DNA of 64,000 nucleotides. Source: Chitinophaga sp. HK235 (GTDB lineage: Bacteria; Bacteroidota; Bacteroidia; Chitinophagales; Chitinophagaceae). The translations under genes were made by a program, and so were the position numbers. Shown one piece after another: positions 53,754 through 62,653 of the stretch. The stretch is taken from assembly GCF_018255755.1 (NCBI RefSeq), contig NZ_CP073766.1:1302001-1366000 (forward strand), read 5' to 3'. Under the pieces are notes generated by a model that was given only the letters and a program-made list of their open reading frames with translations, did no database searches and was not told the origin of the DNA. Numbering within the stretch: position 1 is the first letter of the stretch; each line of letters starts with the position of its first letter.

Positions 53754-54587
53754 TTATTGATACAAGTATCTCAGTGCTATAATATCATTAGCATTGAACG
53801 GACGGTTTACACCATTGCCGATACAAGCCAGCATCCAGCTGTTAGGATCTGCAGCTGTAGGAGTACCTGGGATATTGATAGCGCCAACACCGGCAGATCC
53901 TTCATTACCGCCGATACCGCAGCTATAGGCGCGGTTGAAGTAGTCGGTATGTCTGAAACCGATAGTGTGGCCGATTTCATGAGCAATAACGGTAGCCAGA
54001 TAATTCTGGTTAGGGTTGCTACCCAGTGCATTGGCATCAGAGTTGAGTTTAATCGGGCTCGGAGGATTTCCGGTGCTGCAGTTAGGGAATCCGGCGGATT
54101 GACCCAGTACACCGGCACCCAGGCTGGCATATCTGATATCCACCTGACCACCGCTGCTTACACGTTGGAATTTCAGCCGCAGGCCCAGTGCATTGTAACG
54201 GGCAATGGCGATATCTGTAGCAGTACTATAAACTGCAGGCAGACCAGTTACAGAAACAGTAATGGTTTTGGGCAATGGCGTAATCAAACAAGTAGTTCTG
54301 TATTGCTCAGAATTAGCAACACGTAAAACTGGTGAAGTGCTCTTGTAATTTAAAGATTCGTGAGTCAGAAAGATATCACCTTCTACTACATAACCGCCTT
54401 CGACAGTTCTAACATTCCGGGTATCGTATCCCAGACTAGCGATCTGGCTTTTCACCGCATCAGGAAGACCTTGTTGTTCTTCTTTAACAACGGTTTGGTC
54501 ATTATCTCTTTTGCAGGAGTATGCTACTACAGAGAGAAAGGCAACCAACAATGAAAGGCTTGCAGCCTGTTTAATTGTGATTTTCAT
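53754..54587 (-). CDS. M57-type metalloprotease lipoprotein, copy 2
   Basis: 277 residues, near twin of copy 1 with lipobox VVAYSC and HEIGHTIGFRH at H203, E204, H207, H213 (one extra residue near the N-terminus). Differences are concentrated in the middle and in loop sequences (ASLGAGVL, YSCGIGGNEG), while the zinc site is unchanged, so both are probably active with different specificity. Both genes have matching upstream and terminator segments. Confidence 0.9.
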   Translation of the reverse strand: MKITIKQAASLSLLVAFLSVVAYSCKRDNDQTVVKEEQQGLPDAVKSQIASLGYDTRNVRTVEGGYVVEGDIFLTHESLNYKSTSPVLRVANSEQYRTTCLITPLPKTITVSVTGLPAVYSTATDIAIARYNALGLRLKFQRVSSGGQVDIRYASLGAGVLGQSAGFPNCSTGNPPSPIKLNSDANALGSNPNQNYLATVIAHEIGHTIGFRHTDYFNRAYSCGIGGNEGSAGVGAINIPGTPTAADPNSWMLACIGNGVNRPFNANDIIALRYLYQ

Positions 54588-54755
54588 TTGTTGTCAGGAT
54601 TTAGAGGGTTTGGGTAAACGCTTAAATGTTACAAAAAGTCTGAAGCAGGTTGACAGATTTTGGTAGCTATTCGTAGATTTTGGCTATTGATTTTTTCAGC
54701 GACAGATTCTTTTATAAGGCTCTCATTAAAATGAAATTAAAAAGTGTTACTGCAT

Positions 54756-54763
54756 TAACTTTG
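54756..54763 (+). promoter_or_regulatory. Candidate -7 box for the OsmC gene
   Basis: TAACTTTG is an exact TAnnTTTG match 62 bases before the OsmC ATG. The equivalent site in the duplicated upstream region of copy 1 (53524-53531) lacks one T (TAAACTTG) and has no gene to drive. Confidence 0.4.
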
Positions 54764-54824
54764 CAATGCGTCTTTTTTTTACGAGATCCGAAAAAGAACA
54801 GTTCGTATTTTTGTCTAAAAAAAT

Positions 54825-55298
54825 ATGCGGCAGCATCATTACCATACGACCGTTGAATGGACCGGTAACGAGGGCACAGGCACTTCCGCTTATGCGGCCT
54901 ACGGACGGAATCATACGATACAGGCGGCCGGGAAGCCTGTCATCCCTGGCTCTTCAGACCCTTCTTTCAGAGGAGACAAAACACGATACAATCCTGAAGA
55001 GTTGCTGGTAGCCTCTCTTTCTTCCTGTCATATGCTCTGGTATCTGCATCTCTGCGCAGTAGCAGGCATTGTTGTTACATCTTATATTGACCATGCAGAA
55101 GGAGTAATGACCGAAACGGCGGAAGGAAGCGGGCAGTTTAGACAGGTAATCCTGAAACCCATTGTTACCATCGCTGATCCGACGCTGGCCGGGAGTGCCT
55201 TGGCGCTGCATGAGGAAGCCCACCAATACTGCTTTATCGCCAGGTCCTGTAACTTTCCGGTAACGCATGAACCAGAATTGAGGATCGAGGCGCAATAA
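54825..55298 (+). CDS. OsmC family protein
   Basis: 157 residues with the Cys of the OsmC/Ohr peroxidase fold in SLSSCHMLWYL (about residue 72) and a second Cys in FIARSCNFPV near residue 142. It reduces organic hydroperoxides or binds osmolytes. Located divergently from M57 copy 2 and convergent with the LysR gene. Confidence 0.9.
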   Translation: MRQHHYHTTVEWTGNEGTGTSAYAAYGRNHTIQAAGKPVIPGSSDPSFRGDKTRYNPEELLVASLSSCHMLWYLHLCAVAGIVVTSYIDHAEGVMTETAEGSGQFRQVILKPIVTIADPTLAGSALALHEEAHQYCFIARSCNFPVTHEPELRIEAQ

Positions 55299-55318
55299 AC
55301 AGGTGTTAGTCTGATTTG

Positions 55319-56215
55319 TTATCTCATCTTTTTTGTTTGACGGCCGGGCGTTTTCAGCAATGCCGCCAGGGTGTCCTGCAAAATTTCCGTTAAACGGATT
55401 ACCGCTGCGGAAGGTTTTTTCCGATGTATCAGGAGGTAAACAGTTATTTCCGGTAATGCAGGCAGCCGGCTTGATGCGGGCAGTGGTTTACAGTCTGGCG
55501 GCAACCCTATTTCGGTGCGGACAGTGACGCCCAGCCCTGCACGGGCAGCTGCCCACATACCCGCCACACTACTGGCAGTGAGCACAGGACGCCAGGGCCG
55601 GCCCGCCTGCTCCAAAGCAGCAAGGCCCGCAGCCCTGAACAGACAGGGCGGTTCAAACAATAATAAGGGTAAAGGAGATTGTTGTGCAATAGATCTGTTA
55701 TGCCCACCAATCCAACGAAGCGGCACATTTCCTATACTAATAGCCCCTTCGGGGGCCTGTGTACCAAAGCCCACTACCACATCCAGTTTACCGGACTGGA
55801 GTTTTTGTTGCAGTACTACCTGCTTGTCGATCGTCACTTCTATCTGTACCTGCGGATGCAGCTCCGCGAAGCGCGCCAGTACTTCCGGCAGGCCCGCCTC
55901 CGAAAAATCCGTTAGCATCCCCAGCCTGACAGGGCCTGAGATCTGCTTCCCCGACAACGCCTGTATAGCCTGATCGTTTATTTCCAGTAGCTGCCTGGCA
56001 TAGCCCAGCAGCAGATCGCCACTGGCCGTTAGCTGCCAGCTACGCCCCTGTTTTACAATCAGCTGCCGGCCAACGATCTCCTCCAGCCGCTGCATCTGTA
56101 AACTCACGGCCGATTGCGAACGGGATACCTGGTCTGCCGCTTTTGCAAAACTCCCCAGATCTACTGCCAGCACAAAAGTACGGAGCAGGTCCAGGTCAAG
56201 CAGGTCTGTAATCAT
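55319..56215 (-). CDS. LysR family transcriptional regulator
   Basis: 298 residues: winged HTH (about 5-64, GSFAKAADQVSRSQSAVSLQMQRLE) and a LysR substrate-binding domain (about 90-290). The regulator reads divergently from the MBL gene at 56308 and is a natural candidate for controlling the polyamine operon. Divergent gap 92 bases. Confidence 0.92.
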   Translation of the reverse strand: MITDLLDLDLLRTFVLAVDLGSFAKAADQVSRSQSAVSLQMQRLEEIVGRQLIVKQGRSWQLTASGDLLLGYARQLLEINDQAIQALSGKQISGPVRLGMLTDFSEAGLPEVLARFAELHPQVQIEVTIDKQVVLQQKLQSGKLDVVVGFGTQAPEGAISIGNVPLRWIGGHNRSIAQQSPLPLLLFEPPCLFRAAGLAALEQAGRPWRPVLTASSVAGMWAAARAGLGVTVRTEIGLPPDCKPLPASSRLPALPEITVYLLIHRKKPSAAVIRLTEILQDTLAALLKTPGRQTKKMR

Positions 56216-56307
56216 ACTTGAGTTTTATTAAAGTATCAGGTTAAATCTTTCAATTATACAAAAGTATGAAATAAGGATATGTTTGCATCCACATAAAATA
56301 TAACACC

Positions 56308-57189
56308 ATGCAATACTTATCTTATCAGCTGTTTCCACCAGGCGACATGGAACTCTTCCTCCTCAGCGACGGCCATCAGGTAATGGCACCCGCCCATCCC
56401 ATACTCGGTCCCTACGCACCCTCCGAACAGGTACAACAGCTGCTACTGGAACACTCCCTGTCTCCTACTCATGTCCATCTCGACATCAACATACTTCTTC
56501 TTCGAAAAAAAGACCGGCTAATTTTAATCGACTGCGGTCTGGGCCAGGAAGAGCCCACAGCCGGACTGCTGCCCCAAAGCCTCGCCGCCGCCGGTTTTCA
56601 ACCTGAAGACATCACCGACATTCTCATCACCCACGCCCATACCGATCATATCGGTGGCTTGTTGCGCGCCAATGGTACAATGGTCTTTCCTAACGCTCAC
56701 GTCTATATGACAAAAACAGAATACAATTTCTGGATGTCAGGACAGCCCGACTTTTCAGCAAGCCCGCTGCATAATCAACCTGCTATTACCGCTGCCCTGG
56801 TAAACCGTGTCAGGGAAATACTGACGACGGCAACACCGCAGCTGCAGCTGGTAAAAGAAGATGAAATATTATTCGACTGTATCCGGCTGATACCGGCGCC
56901 TGGACATACACCCGGTCATGTGATGGTAGACATCCATTCAGGAGGCATATCCCTCCTGCATACGGCCGACCTCCTTCATTCAGGAATTTTGCTGCAGCAT
57001 CCCGAATGGGGCATGCAGTACGATATCAACTTCCACCAGGCAGTCACTACAAGACGTAACACGCTGGCAGCACAGGCTACCAGCGGAAAAATGACCATGG
57101 CATATCATATGCCCTGGCCCGGCCTCGGATATATAAAACAGCGGGAATCAGCTTTTGAATGGGAACCGGTTAATAAAAACTGTTGTTAA
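56308..57189 (+). CDS. MBL-fold metallo-hydrolase (lactonase-like)
   Basis: 293 residues, cytoplasmic. The zinc motif is intact (THAHTDHIGG, H109, H111, D113, H114) and further ligands are in PAPGHTPGH and TADLLH. Layout resembles AHL-lactonase-like proteins of the MBL superfamily. It is the first gene of the polyamine operon, seven bases ahead of the AdoMet decarboxylase; whether it acts on a polyamine-derived or unrelated compound is unknown. Confidence 0.88.
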   Translation: MQYLSYQLFPPGDMELFLLSDGHQVMAPAHPILGPYAPSEQVQQLLLEHSLSPTHVHLDINILLLRKKDRLILIDCGLGQEEPTAGLLPQSLAAAGFQPEDITDILITHAHTDHIGGLLRANGTMVFPNAHVYMTKTEYNFWMSGQPDFSASPLHNQPAITAALVNRVREILTTATPQLQLVKEDEILFDCIRLIPAPGHTPGHVMVDIHSGGISLLHTADLLHSGILLQHPEWGMQYDINFHQAVTTRRNTLAAQATSGKMTMAYHMPWPGLGYIKQRESAFEWEPVNKNCC

Positions 57190-57196
57190 AGTTTTC

Positions 57197-57655
57197 ATGC
57201 AATGCTTTAAAACAGGCTACGCACGAAGTTTTCAGCCTCCACCCAAGGATATTCCAATTTATAGTATTACTTTTCCTGCCGGAAATTTTTATGTAGCCTA
57301 TATGGAGTACCAACCGGGATTGCATTTGTTAGCAACATTGTATACCCAAAGAATCGACCTATTGCACGAAAGCAGCCACTGGAGAGCATTCATTCAACAT
57401 CAGATAAAACAGCATGCGCTGACGGAAGTAGGTAATTGTGTGCACGACTTCCCCCTTGGAGGATATACCGCTGTACATTGCCTCACCGAATCTCATATTT
57501 CTATCCATACATGGCCGGAATATGGACTGTGTACCTGTGATGTGTTTCTGTCTAATTTCCGTAAGAACAACGATGCTATTACAACAGCCATCATGGAGGA
57601 ATTACAGCGTTTCTTTGAGACAACGCGTCATGAATCCCATTGTATCAGAAGATAG
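57197..57655 (+). CDS. speD: S-adenosylmethionine decarboxylase proenzyme
   Basis: 152 residues from the ATG at 57197 (the frame also has a TTG at 57155, which overlaps the previous gene). The family cleavage and active-site motif is ESHISIHTWPE, with Glu98-Ser99 the predicted self-cleavage bond that generates the pyruvoyl group. It makes decarboxylated AdoMet, the aminopropyl donor for spermidine synthase encoded three genes downstream. The N-terminus (about 35 residues before the core) is longer than in classic small SpeD. Confidence 0.9.
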   Translation: MQCFKTGYARSFQPPPKDIPIYSITFPAGNFYVAYMEYQPGLHLLATLYTQRIDLLHESSHWRAFIQHQIKQHALTEVGNCVHDFPLGGYTAVHCLTESHISIHTWPEYGLCTCDVFLSNFRKNNDAITTAIMEELQRFFETTRHESHCIRR

Positions 57656-57670
57656 ATTTTACAAGTTTTA

Positions 57671-58963
57671 ATGAGTGCTATTATCCCACCTGTATTAAAA
57701 TGCCCTTCCTGCCAGCAATCGCATTCCGTATTCGATGCTGAAAAAACGGCGATGTACGTTTGCGGAAATTGTTATGCCGTGATTGAAGCAGGGTCTAAGG
57801 CCATTCATTCTCCCTACAGCCTGAACAAGCCCAAAGGCAAGCCTTTGCTGCCACTGGGTGCAAAAGGGGTTTTGAAAGACAAACACTATACCGTGATTGC
57901 AGTGGCCGAACGGTATGAACTCAATACAGCCTATTACTGGTTCGAATACACGCTTATGCGGGAAGGCGATCATGAAGTAGCCTTTTTATCGACTTATGAT
58001 GGGCACTGGCTCCTGCTGGAGCCAGTATCCGGCAGCGCGTTGCCCAAAGCCACCTTTACGCCTACACAGGAAGGCATGACCTGGGACTCGGTATTTTTTG
58101 AGCGTTTCAGCCGGTATAAAGCCAAATACAATTATGCCAGTGGGGAATTTCACTGGCATGCCAATCTGCGTAAAGGCGTGGAATGTGTAGAGTACATTTG
58201 CCCTCCACGGCTGCTGGCAGTGGAAGTCGATCCATCCGACCCTGCCGGAAAGGATGTTTTCGGAGGAGAATATATTTTACCATCAGCAGTCAGTAAAGCA
58301 TTCCTGAACGGAAAGGCCATGCCCCCGCGCGAAGGAGTGGCACCTGCCCAGCCTTCATGGATCACGATCAACCCCAGACGCTTTCTGATAGGCACCCTGG
58401 TATTCTGTATCCTGGCCCTGATCATCCAAACCGTTTATTCTTTCAGCCGTAAACAGCTACCGGTTTTCAATGAAAGGATGTTTATGGATACGACCAACAT
58501 CAATAAGCCCATTGTCTCTCCTTCTTTTAAACTGGAAGGCGGCACTTCCAACATGGAAGTACAGCTGGAAACAGACGTAGATAACAGCTGGTGTGAAGTG
58601 GAGGTCAACCTTGTAAATGAACAGACCGGCAAAGAAACAGCCTTTGTGGTCGGAGCAGAATATTACAGCGGCGTATCAGAAGGAGAACGCTGGAGCGAAG
58701 GGTCGCACACACAAAAGGAATTTGTTTGCAGCGTCCCTTCAGGCAGTTACCATTTTGTGACAACATTCAGCAAAGACACCAACGGTCCGCCTGTAAGCCT
58801 GGGCCTTACCGTATGGTGGGATGTGCCCTCCTGGTGGAATGCAGTAGTGGTATCCATGACGATGGCCTTGGTAGCCATTGGCATCTGGCTGCTACACCGG
58901 TCTTTTGAAGCCAAACGCTGGGCCGGAAGTAATGTGACTAATTATCGTAACCGATGGAATTAA
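57671..58963 (+). CDS. DUF4178 protein with zinc ribbon and two membrane helices
   Basis: 430 residues. N-terminal CxxC pairs (C11/C14 and C31/C34) form a zinc ribbon, followed by a DUF4178 beta domain (about 55-195, with GAKGVLKDKHYTVIAVAERYE). Two membrane helices are predicted (about 237-258 and 392-412) with an extracellular or periplasmic loop between. DUF4178 genes occur with PspA, DUF350 and polyamine genes in envelope-stress contexts, as I recall from comparative genomics. Its last bases overlap the start of the 68-aa gene. Confidence 0.85.
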   Translation: MSAIIPPVLKCPSCQQSHSVFDAEKTAMYVCGNCYAVIEAGSKAIHSPYSLNKPKGKPLLPLGAKGVLKDKHYTVIAVAERYELNTAYYWFEYTLMREGDHEVAFLSTYDGHWLLLEPVSGSALPKATFTPTQEGMTWDSVFFERFSRYKAKYNYASGEFHWHANLRKGVECVEYICPPRLLAVEVDPSDPAGKDVFGGEYILPSAVSKAFLNGKAMPPREGVAPAQPSWITINPRRFLIGTLVFCILALIIQTVYSFSRKQLPVFNERMFMDTTNINKPIVSPSFKLEGGTSNMEVQLETDVDNSWCEVEVNLVNEQTGKETAFVVGAEYYSGVSEGERWSEGSHTQKEFVCSVPSGSYHFVTTFSKDTNGPPVSLGLTVWWDVPSWWNAVVVSMTMALVAIGIWLLHRSFEAKRWAGSNVTNYRNRWN

Positions 58964-59160
58964 TTTTAAAAACAATTGCAAAACTATGGCGGACAGACAA
59001 ATTACTGATCTGCCTGTTCACTTTCTTCCTCACTGTACTGCTACTGAGCAACTATTACGGCTACCGTATCTGTAACTGTACCAGCACAGAAAAATGGGAA
59101 CCCGGCAAAAGCCGCTCCGGCAGCTCACACGGAGGCGTAAATCGTTTTTATCATAAATAA
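58954..59160 (+). CDS. Small single-pass membrane protein, 68 aa
   Basis: Overlaps the DUF4178 gene by ten bases. One membrane helix at about residues 17-34, then CNC and a hydrophilic Ser/Gly-rich tail (SRSGSSHGGVNRFYHK). No family recognised. Tight overlap in a conserved kind of operon supports it as a real subunit. Confidence 0.7.
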   Translation: MELILKTIAKLWRTDKLLICLFTFFLTVLLLSNYYGYRICNCTSTEKWEPGKSRSGSSHGGVNRFYHK

Positions 59161-59171
59161 CACTATATCTT

Positions 59172-59387
59172 ATGGAAGCATTACAATTCAAGTATATCCT
59201 TGCATCTATCGTTTATTCGTTACTGGGAGTAGTGATCCTGGTTATCGCCTTCTGGCTGGTAGACCGTATCACCCCGGAGAACGCCTGGAAGGAAATTGTA
59301 CAGAACAAAAATATTGCGCTGGCCATAGTGGTTGGTGCTTTCATTATCGCCATGGGGCTGATTATCAGCTCAGCGATTCATAGTTAA
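59172..59387 (+). CDS. DUF350 membrane protein
   Basis: 71 residues with two membrane helices (about 10-30 and 45-66) and the sequence pattern of DUF350 (YSLLGVVILVIAFWLVD; IALAIVVGAFIIAMGLIIS). The family resembles YjfL and forms small membrane proteins linked to envelope stress and polyamine genes. It starts 12 bases after the 68-aa gene. Confidence 0.85.
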   Translation: MEALQFKYILASIVYSLLGVVILVIAFWLVDRITPENAWKEIVQNKNIALAIVVGAFIIAMGLIISSAIHS

Positions 59388-59401
59388 AATTGTAGGGAAG
59401 C

Positions 59402-60901
59402 GTGGAAGTACTGTTGCTTTTTTCTGTGTTTATCATTGCTACCTGCGGGCTGATCTACGAACTGGTAGCCGGCACGCTGGCGAGTTATCTGTTGGGCGAT
59501 TCTGTGACACAGTTTTCTACCATCATTGGCGCGTATCTGTTTGCCATGGGCATTGGCGCCTGGCTATCGCGTTTTTTTAAAAAGGAACTGTTAAGCTGGT
59601 TTATCCAGCTCGAAATCCTGGTAGGATTGGTGGGCGGTATCAGCTCTGCAGCCCTGTTCCTCCTGTTCGAACATGCCCTGTCTTTCCGGCTGATACTGTA
59701 TCTGCTGGTAGGGCTTACCGGCATACTGGTAGGGCTCGAGCTGCCGCTGCTGATGAATATCCTGAAAAACCGGTATGAATTCCGTGACCTGGTTTCCAGG
59801 GTATTTACCTTTGACTATATCGGCGCATTGCTGGCCTCTATTGTATTTCCGCTGCTCCTCGTGCCCTACCTCGGCCTCATCAGGACCTCCTGCTTTTTCG
59901 GTATCCTGAACGTATTGGTAGCCATGATAGTACTGGTAAAGTTCAAACAGGAGATCAAATGGGCAGCTTACCTGAAGATAAAGGCCGTGGCCGTGATCCT
60001 GTTTCTGGTCGGCATCTTCTTCTGGGCCAATGATATCATGACTTTTTCAGAAGGGATGGCTTTCCGCGACCCGGTGATATTCACGCACTCCTCCCCTTAT
60101 CAGCGGATTGTATTAACCAGGAGTAAATCCGATCTCCGGCTGTACCTCAATGGGAATCTGCAGTTCAGCTCCGCTGATGAATACCGTTATCATGAAGCAC
60201 TGGTACATCCGGTGATGATGTACAGCGGTAACCGCCGCCGGGTACTCATTCTGGGTGGAGGCGATGGTGTGGCGGCCAGGGAACTGCTCAAATATCCGGA
60301 TGTGGAACATATCACCCTGGTAGATCTGGACCCCGCTATGACCCGGCTTTTCCGGGAAAACACCCTCCTGACGAAACTGAACGATCATTCCCTGCAGTCG
60401 CCCAAACTATCGGTCATCAATGCAGATGCCTTTCAATGGATCAAGGAAAATAAAACCCTTTACGACATCGCCATCATTGATTTTCCGGATCCTGGCAACT
60501 ATGCCGTTGGAAAGCTGTATACCACCGCCTTTTACCGGCAGCTGCGTCATTCCCTGAGCGACAGCAGCGTTATTGTGGTACAGTCCACCTCACCTTTTGT
60601 AGCCCCCAGGGCCTTCTGGTGCGTAGACACCACCCTCCAATACTGTGGATACCACACGGTCCCCTATCATACTTATGTGCCTTCTTTCGGGGAGTGGGGC
60701 TATGTAATGGCTTCTCCGACAGTGCTGCATCAACAGCAGGATAAACTGCCGGAAGGGCTTCGTTATTTCGCAGCCGCTGTATTCCCGCAGATGCGGTTGT
60801 TTACAGCCGATATGGATAAAAGGGCTGTGCGCCCCAATCAATTAAACAACCAGGTATTGGTGCAATATTTTGAAGATGAATGGGGAAAATACCAGGAATA
60901 A
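59402..60901 (+). CDS. Membrane-embedded polyamine aminopropyltransferase (spermidine synthase-like)
   Basis: 499 residues with a GTG start (59402), 14 bases after DUF350. The N-terminal half (about 1-210) has six or seven membrane helices (GAYLFAMGIGAWLSRF; GLELPLLMNILK). The C-terminal half is a spermidine-synthase fold with the AdoMet motif LILGGGDGVAARELL and the DLDPAMT adenine site, followed by IIDFPDPGN in place of the usual polyamine-binding D-x-x-D-P. It probably transfers an aminopropyl group from decarboxylated AdoMet to a polyamine acceptor near the membrane; acceptor unknown. Confidence 0.85.
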   Translation: MEVLLLFSVFIIATCGLIYELVAGTLASYLLGDSVTQFSTIIGAYLFAMGIGAWLSRFFKKELLSWFIQLEILVGLVGGISSAALFLLFEHALSFRLILYLLVGLTGILVGLELPLLMNILKNRYEFRDLVSRVFTFDYIGALLASIVFPLLLVPYLGLIRTSCFFGILNVLVAMIVLVKFKQEIKWAAYLKIKAVAVILFLVGIFFWANDIMTFSEGMAFRDPVIFTHSSPYQRIVLTRSKSDLRLYLNGNLQFSSADEYRYHEALVHPVMMYSGNRRRVLILGGGDGVAARELLKYPDVEHITLVDLDPAMTRLFRENTLLTKLNDHSLQSPKLSVINADAFQWIKENKTLYDIAIIDFPDPGNYAVGKLYTTAFYRQLRHSLSDSSVIVVQSTSPFVAPRAFWCVDTTLQYCGYHTVPYHTYVPSFGEWGYVMASPTVLHQQQDKLPEGLRYFAAAVFPQMRLFTADMDKRAVRPNQLNNQVLVQYFEDEWGKYQE

Positions 60902-62519
60902 AACACTTACCAGAAAAGACTTCCTGCGCTACATGGCATTGATCGCCGGCGGCACCATCACCGTGGGGCAATATGTTGCATGCAGGAATAAAACAGACAA
61001 ATACGCCCACATCACAGGCAGGATCAACGGCGCATCGGCTGCTATAGGACATCGTTTGCGGTCCGGAGGATTTTCAACACCCAACGTTGTCGAATATACG
61101 AATACAGTAATTACCGGCAGCGGCGTGGCAGGCCTTGCTGCCGCCCGTAAGCTGCACCAGCAGGGTATTTCTTTCAAGGTACTGGAACTGGAGCCCCGCC
61201 CCGGCGGCAACGCTGGCTTTGGCGAAAATGCCTATTCCGCCTACCCGCTCGGAGCCCATTATCTGCCTTTGCCCAACCTCAGCAACCAACCACTGCTGGA
61301 ACTTTTGCAGGAAGCGGGTATCCTTACCGGTTATAATGATGCCGGCTTGCCGGTATACAAAGAGACCGACCTTTGTTTTGACCCGGAAGAACGTTTATAC
61401 ATTCACGATAGATGGCAGGAAGGACTGGTACCTCAACTGGGTATCTCTGCTTCAGCATCCTCCGAAATCCAGCGCTTCCTCTCAGAGATGGACCGCCTAC
61501 GCGGGATAAAGGGCGCCGATCAGCGTTTCGCCTTTGATATCCCGATGGCCGATAGTTCTACAGACCCGCAGTTTACAGCCCTCGATCATATCAGCATGAA
61601 AACCTGGATGGAGCAGAACGGCTATCATTCGGAAGAACTAAACTGGTATCTCGACTATTGTTGCCGTGATGATTATGGCGCAGGTACCGCCGCCATCAGC
61701 GCCTGGGCCGGTATTCATTATTTCGCCGGGCGTAAGGGAAAGGCCTCCAATGCAGAATCTTCACAGGTATTGACCTGGCCACAGGGCAACGGCCGGCTGA
61801 CGCAACATCTGCTGCAGTTCAGCAAAGACGCGCTGCAAACCGGCTGCCTGGTATACCAGGTAACTCCTGCCGGCGAAAAGGTGCAGGTGGACTATTTCGA
61901 TGTAAAAAGCCAGACCACGCACCGCATCATCGCAGACCATTGTATCCTGGCCACCCCTCAGTTTGTAACACATCGTTTACTGCCAGCCATGCCTGCGGCG
62001 GGCGGTTTCGTATATTCGCCCTGGTTAGTGGCCAATATCACACTCGACCAGATCCCTGCCTCCAGCGGGTATCCGCTCTGTTGGGATAATGTGGTATATA
62101 AGGGAAGATCTTTGGGTTATGTAAATGCGCAACAGCAGACACTTTCACAGATAGCCCCGGACAAACAGGTCATCACCTGGTACCTTCCGCTGGATCATCT
62201 GGAGCCTGTCGCCTCCCGTCAATATGCGCTGGCGCTGGATCATGCCCATTGGGTGAAACTGATTACTGACGACCTTGAACAGGCACACCGGGGCATTCAT
62301 CAACTCATTCGCCGGATAGATGTACAGGTATGGGGACATGGTATGGTCCGTCCCTATCCGGGTTTCCTCAGCAGCCACGAACGGCAGGCTGCACGTCAGA
62401 GTGGATTTCCGAATATTTTCCTGGCTCATTCAGACTTAAGCGGTATCTCAATTTTTGAAGAAGCATTTTACCACGGTAACAGCGCCGCTGAACAAGTGAT
62501 TGCCCGTTGCCATCGTTAA
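60876..62519 (+). CDS. FAD-dependent amine-oxidase-like protein
   Basis: 547 residues from the ATG at 60876, overlapping the synthase gene by 26 bases. Early LTRKDFLRYMALIAGG (about residues 11-26) is a twin-arginine-like or lipoprotein-type export signal followed by a Cys (VACRNK). Then come FAD motif VITGSGVAGLAAARKL and GGNAGFG. The family of flavin amine oxidases acts on amines including polyamines; here it could oxidise a polyamine product at the cell surface. The terminator directly after it ends the operon. Confidence 0.85.
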   Translation: MNGENTRNKTLTRKDFLRYMALIAGGTITVGQYVACRNKTDKYAHITGRINGASAAIGHRLRSGGFSTPNVVEYTNTVITGSGVAGLAAARKLHQQGISFKVLELEPRPGGNAGFGENAYSAYPLGAHYLPLPNLSNQPLLELLQEAGILTGYNDAGLPVYKETDLCFDPEERLYIHDRWQEGLVPQLGISASASSEIQRFLSEMDRLRGIKGADQRFAFDIPMADSSTDPQFTALDHISMKTWMEQNGYHSEELNWYLDYCCRDDYGAGTAAISAWAGIHYFAGRKGKASNAESSQVLTWPQGNGRLTQHLLQFSKDALQTGCLVYQVTPAGEKVQVDYFDVKSQTTHRIIADHCILATPQFVTHRLLPAMPAAGGFVYSPWLVANITLDQIPASSGYPLCWDNVVYKGRSLGYVNAQQQTLSQIAPDKQVITWYLPLDHLEPVASRQYALALDHAHWVKLITDDLEQAHRGIHQLIRRIDVQVWGHGMVRPYPGFLSSHERQAARQSGFPNIFLAHSDLSGISIFEEAFYHGNSAAEQVIARCHR

Positions 62520-62525
62520 CATAAC

Positions 62526-62556
62526 AAGACAAGGCTCTCTACAAAAGCCTTGTCTT
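62526..62556 (+). terminator. Intrinsic terminator of the polyamine operon
   Basis: 11-bp stem (AAGACAAGGCT, 62526-62536, with 62546-62556), followed by TTAATC. It lies seven bases after the FAD gene. Confidence 0.85.
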
Positions 62557-62653
62557 TTAATCAGCCGGCAAGCAGCCCCAGCCCTCCATTGCAAGGAAAT
62601 TGCGTACCTTAGCAGTAATCTATTCCGCTTCATCCGGGTGATACATTTCTTTT

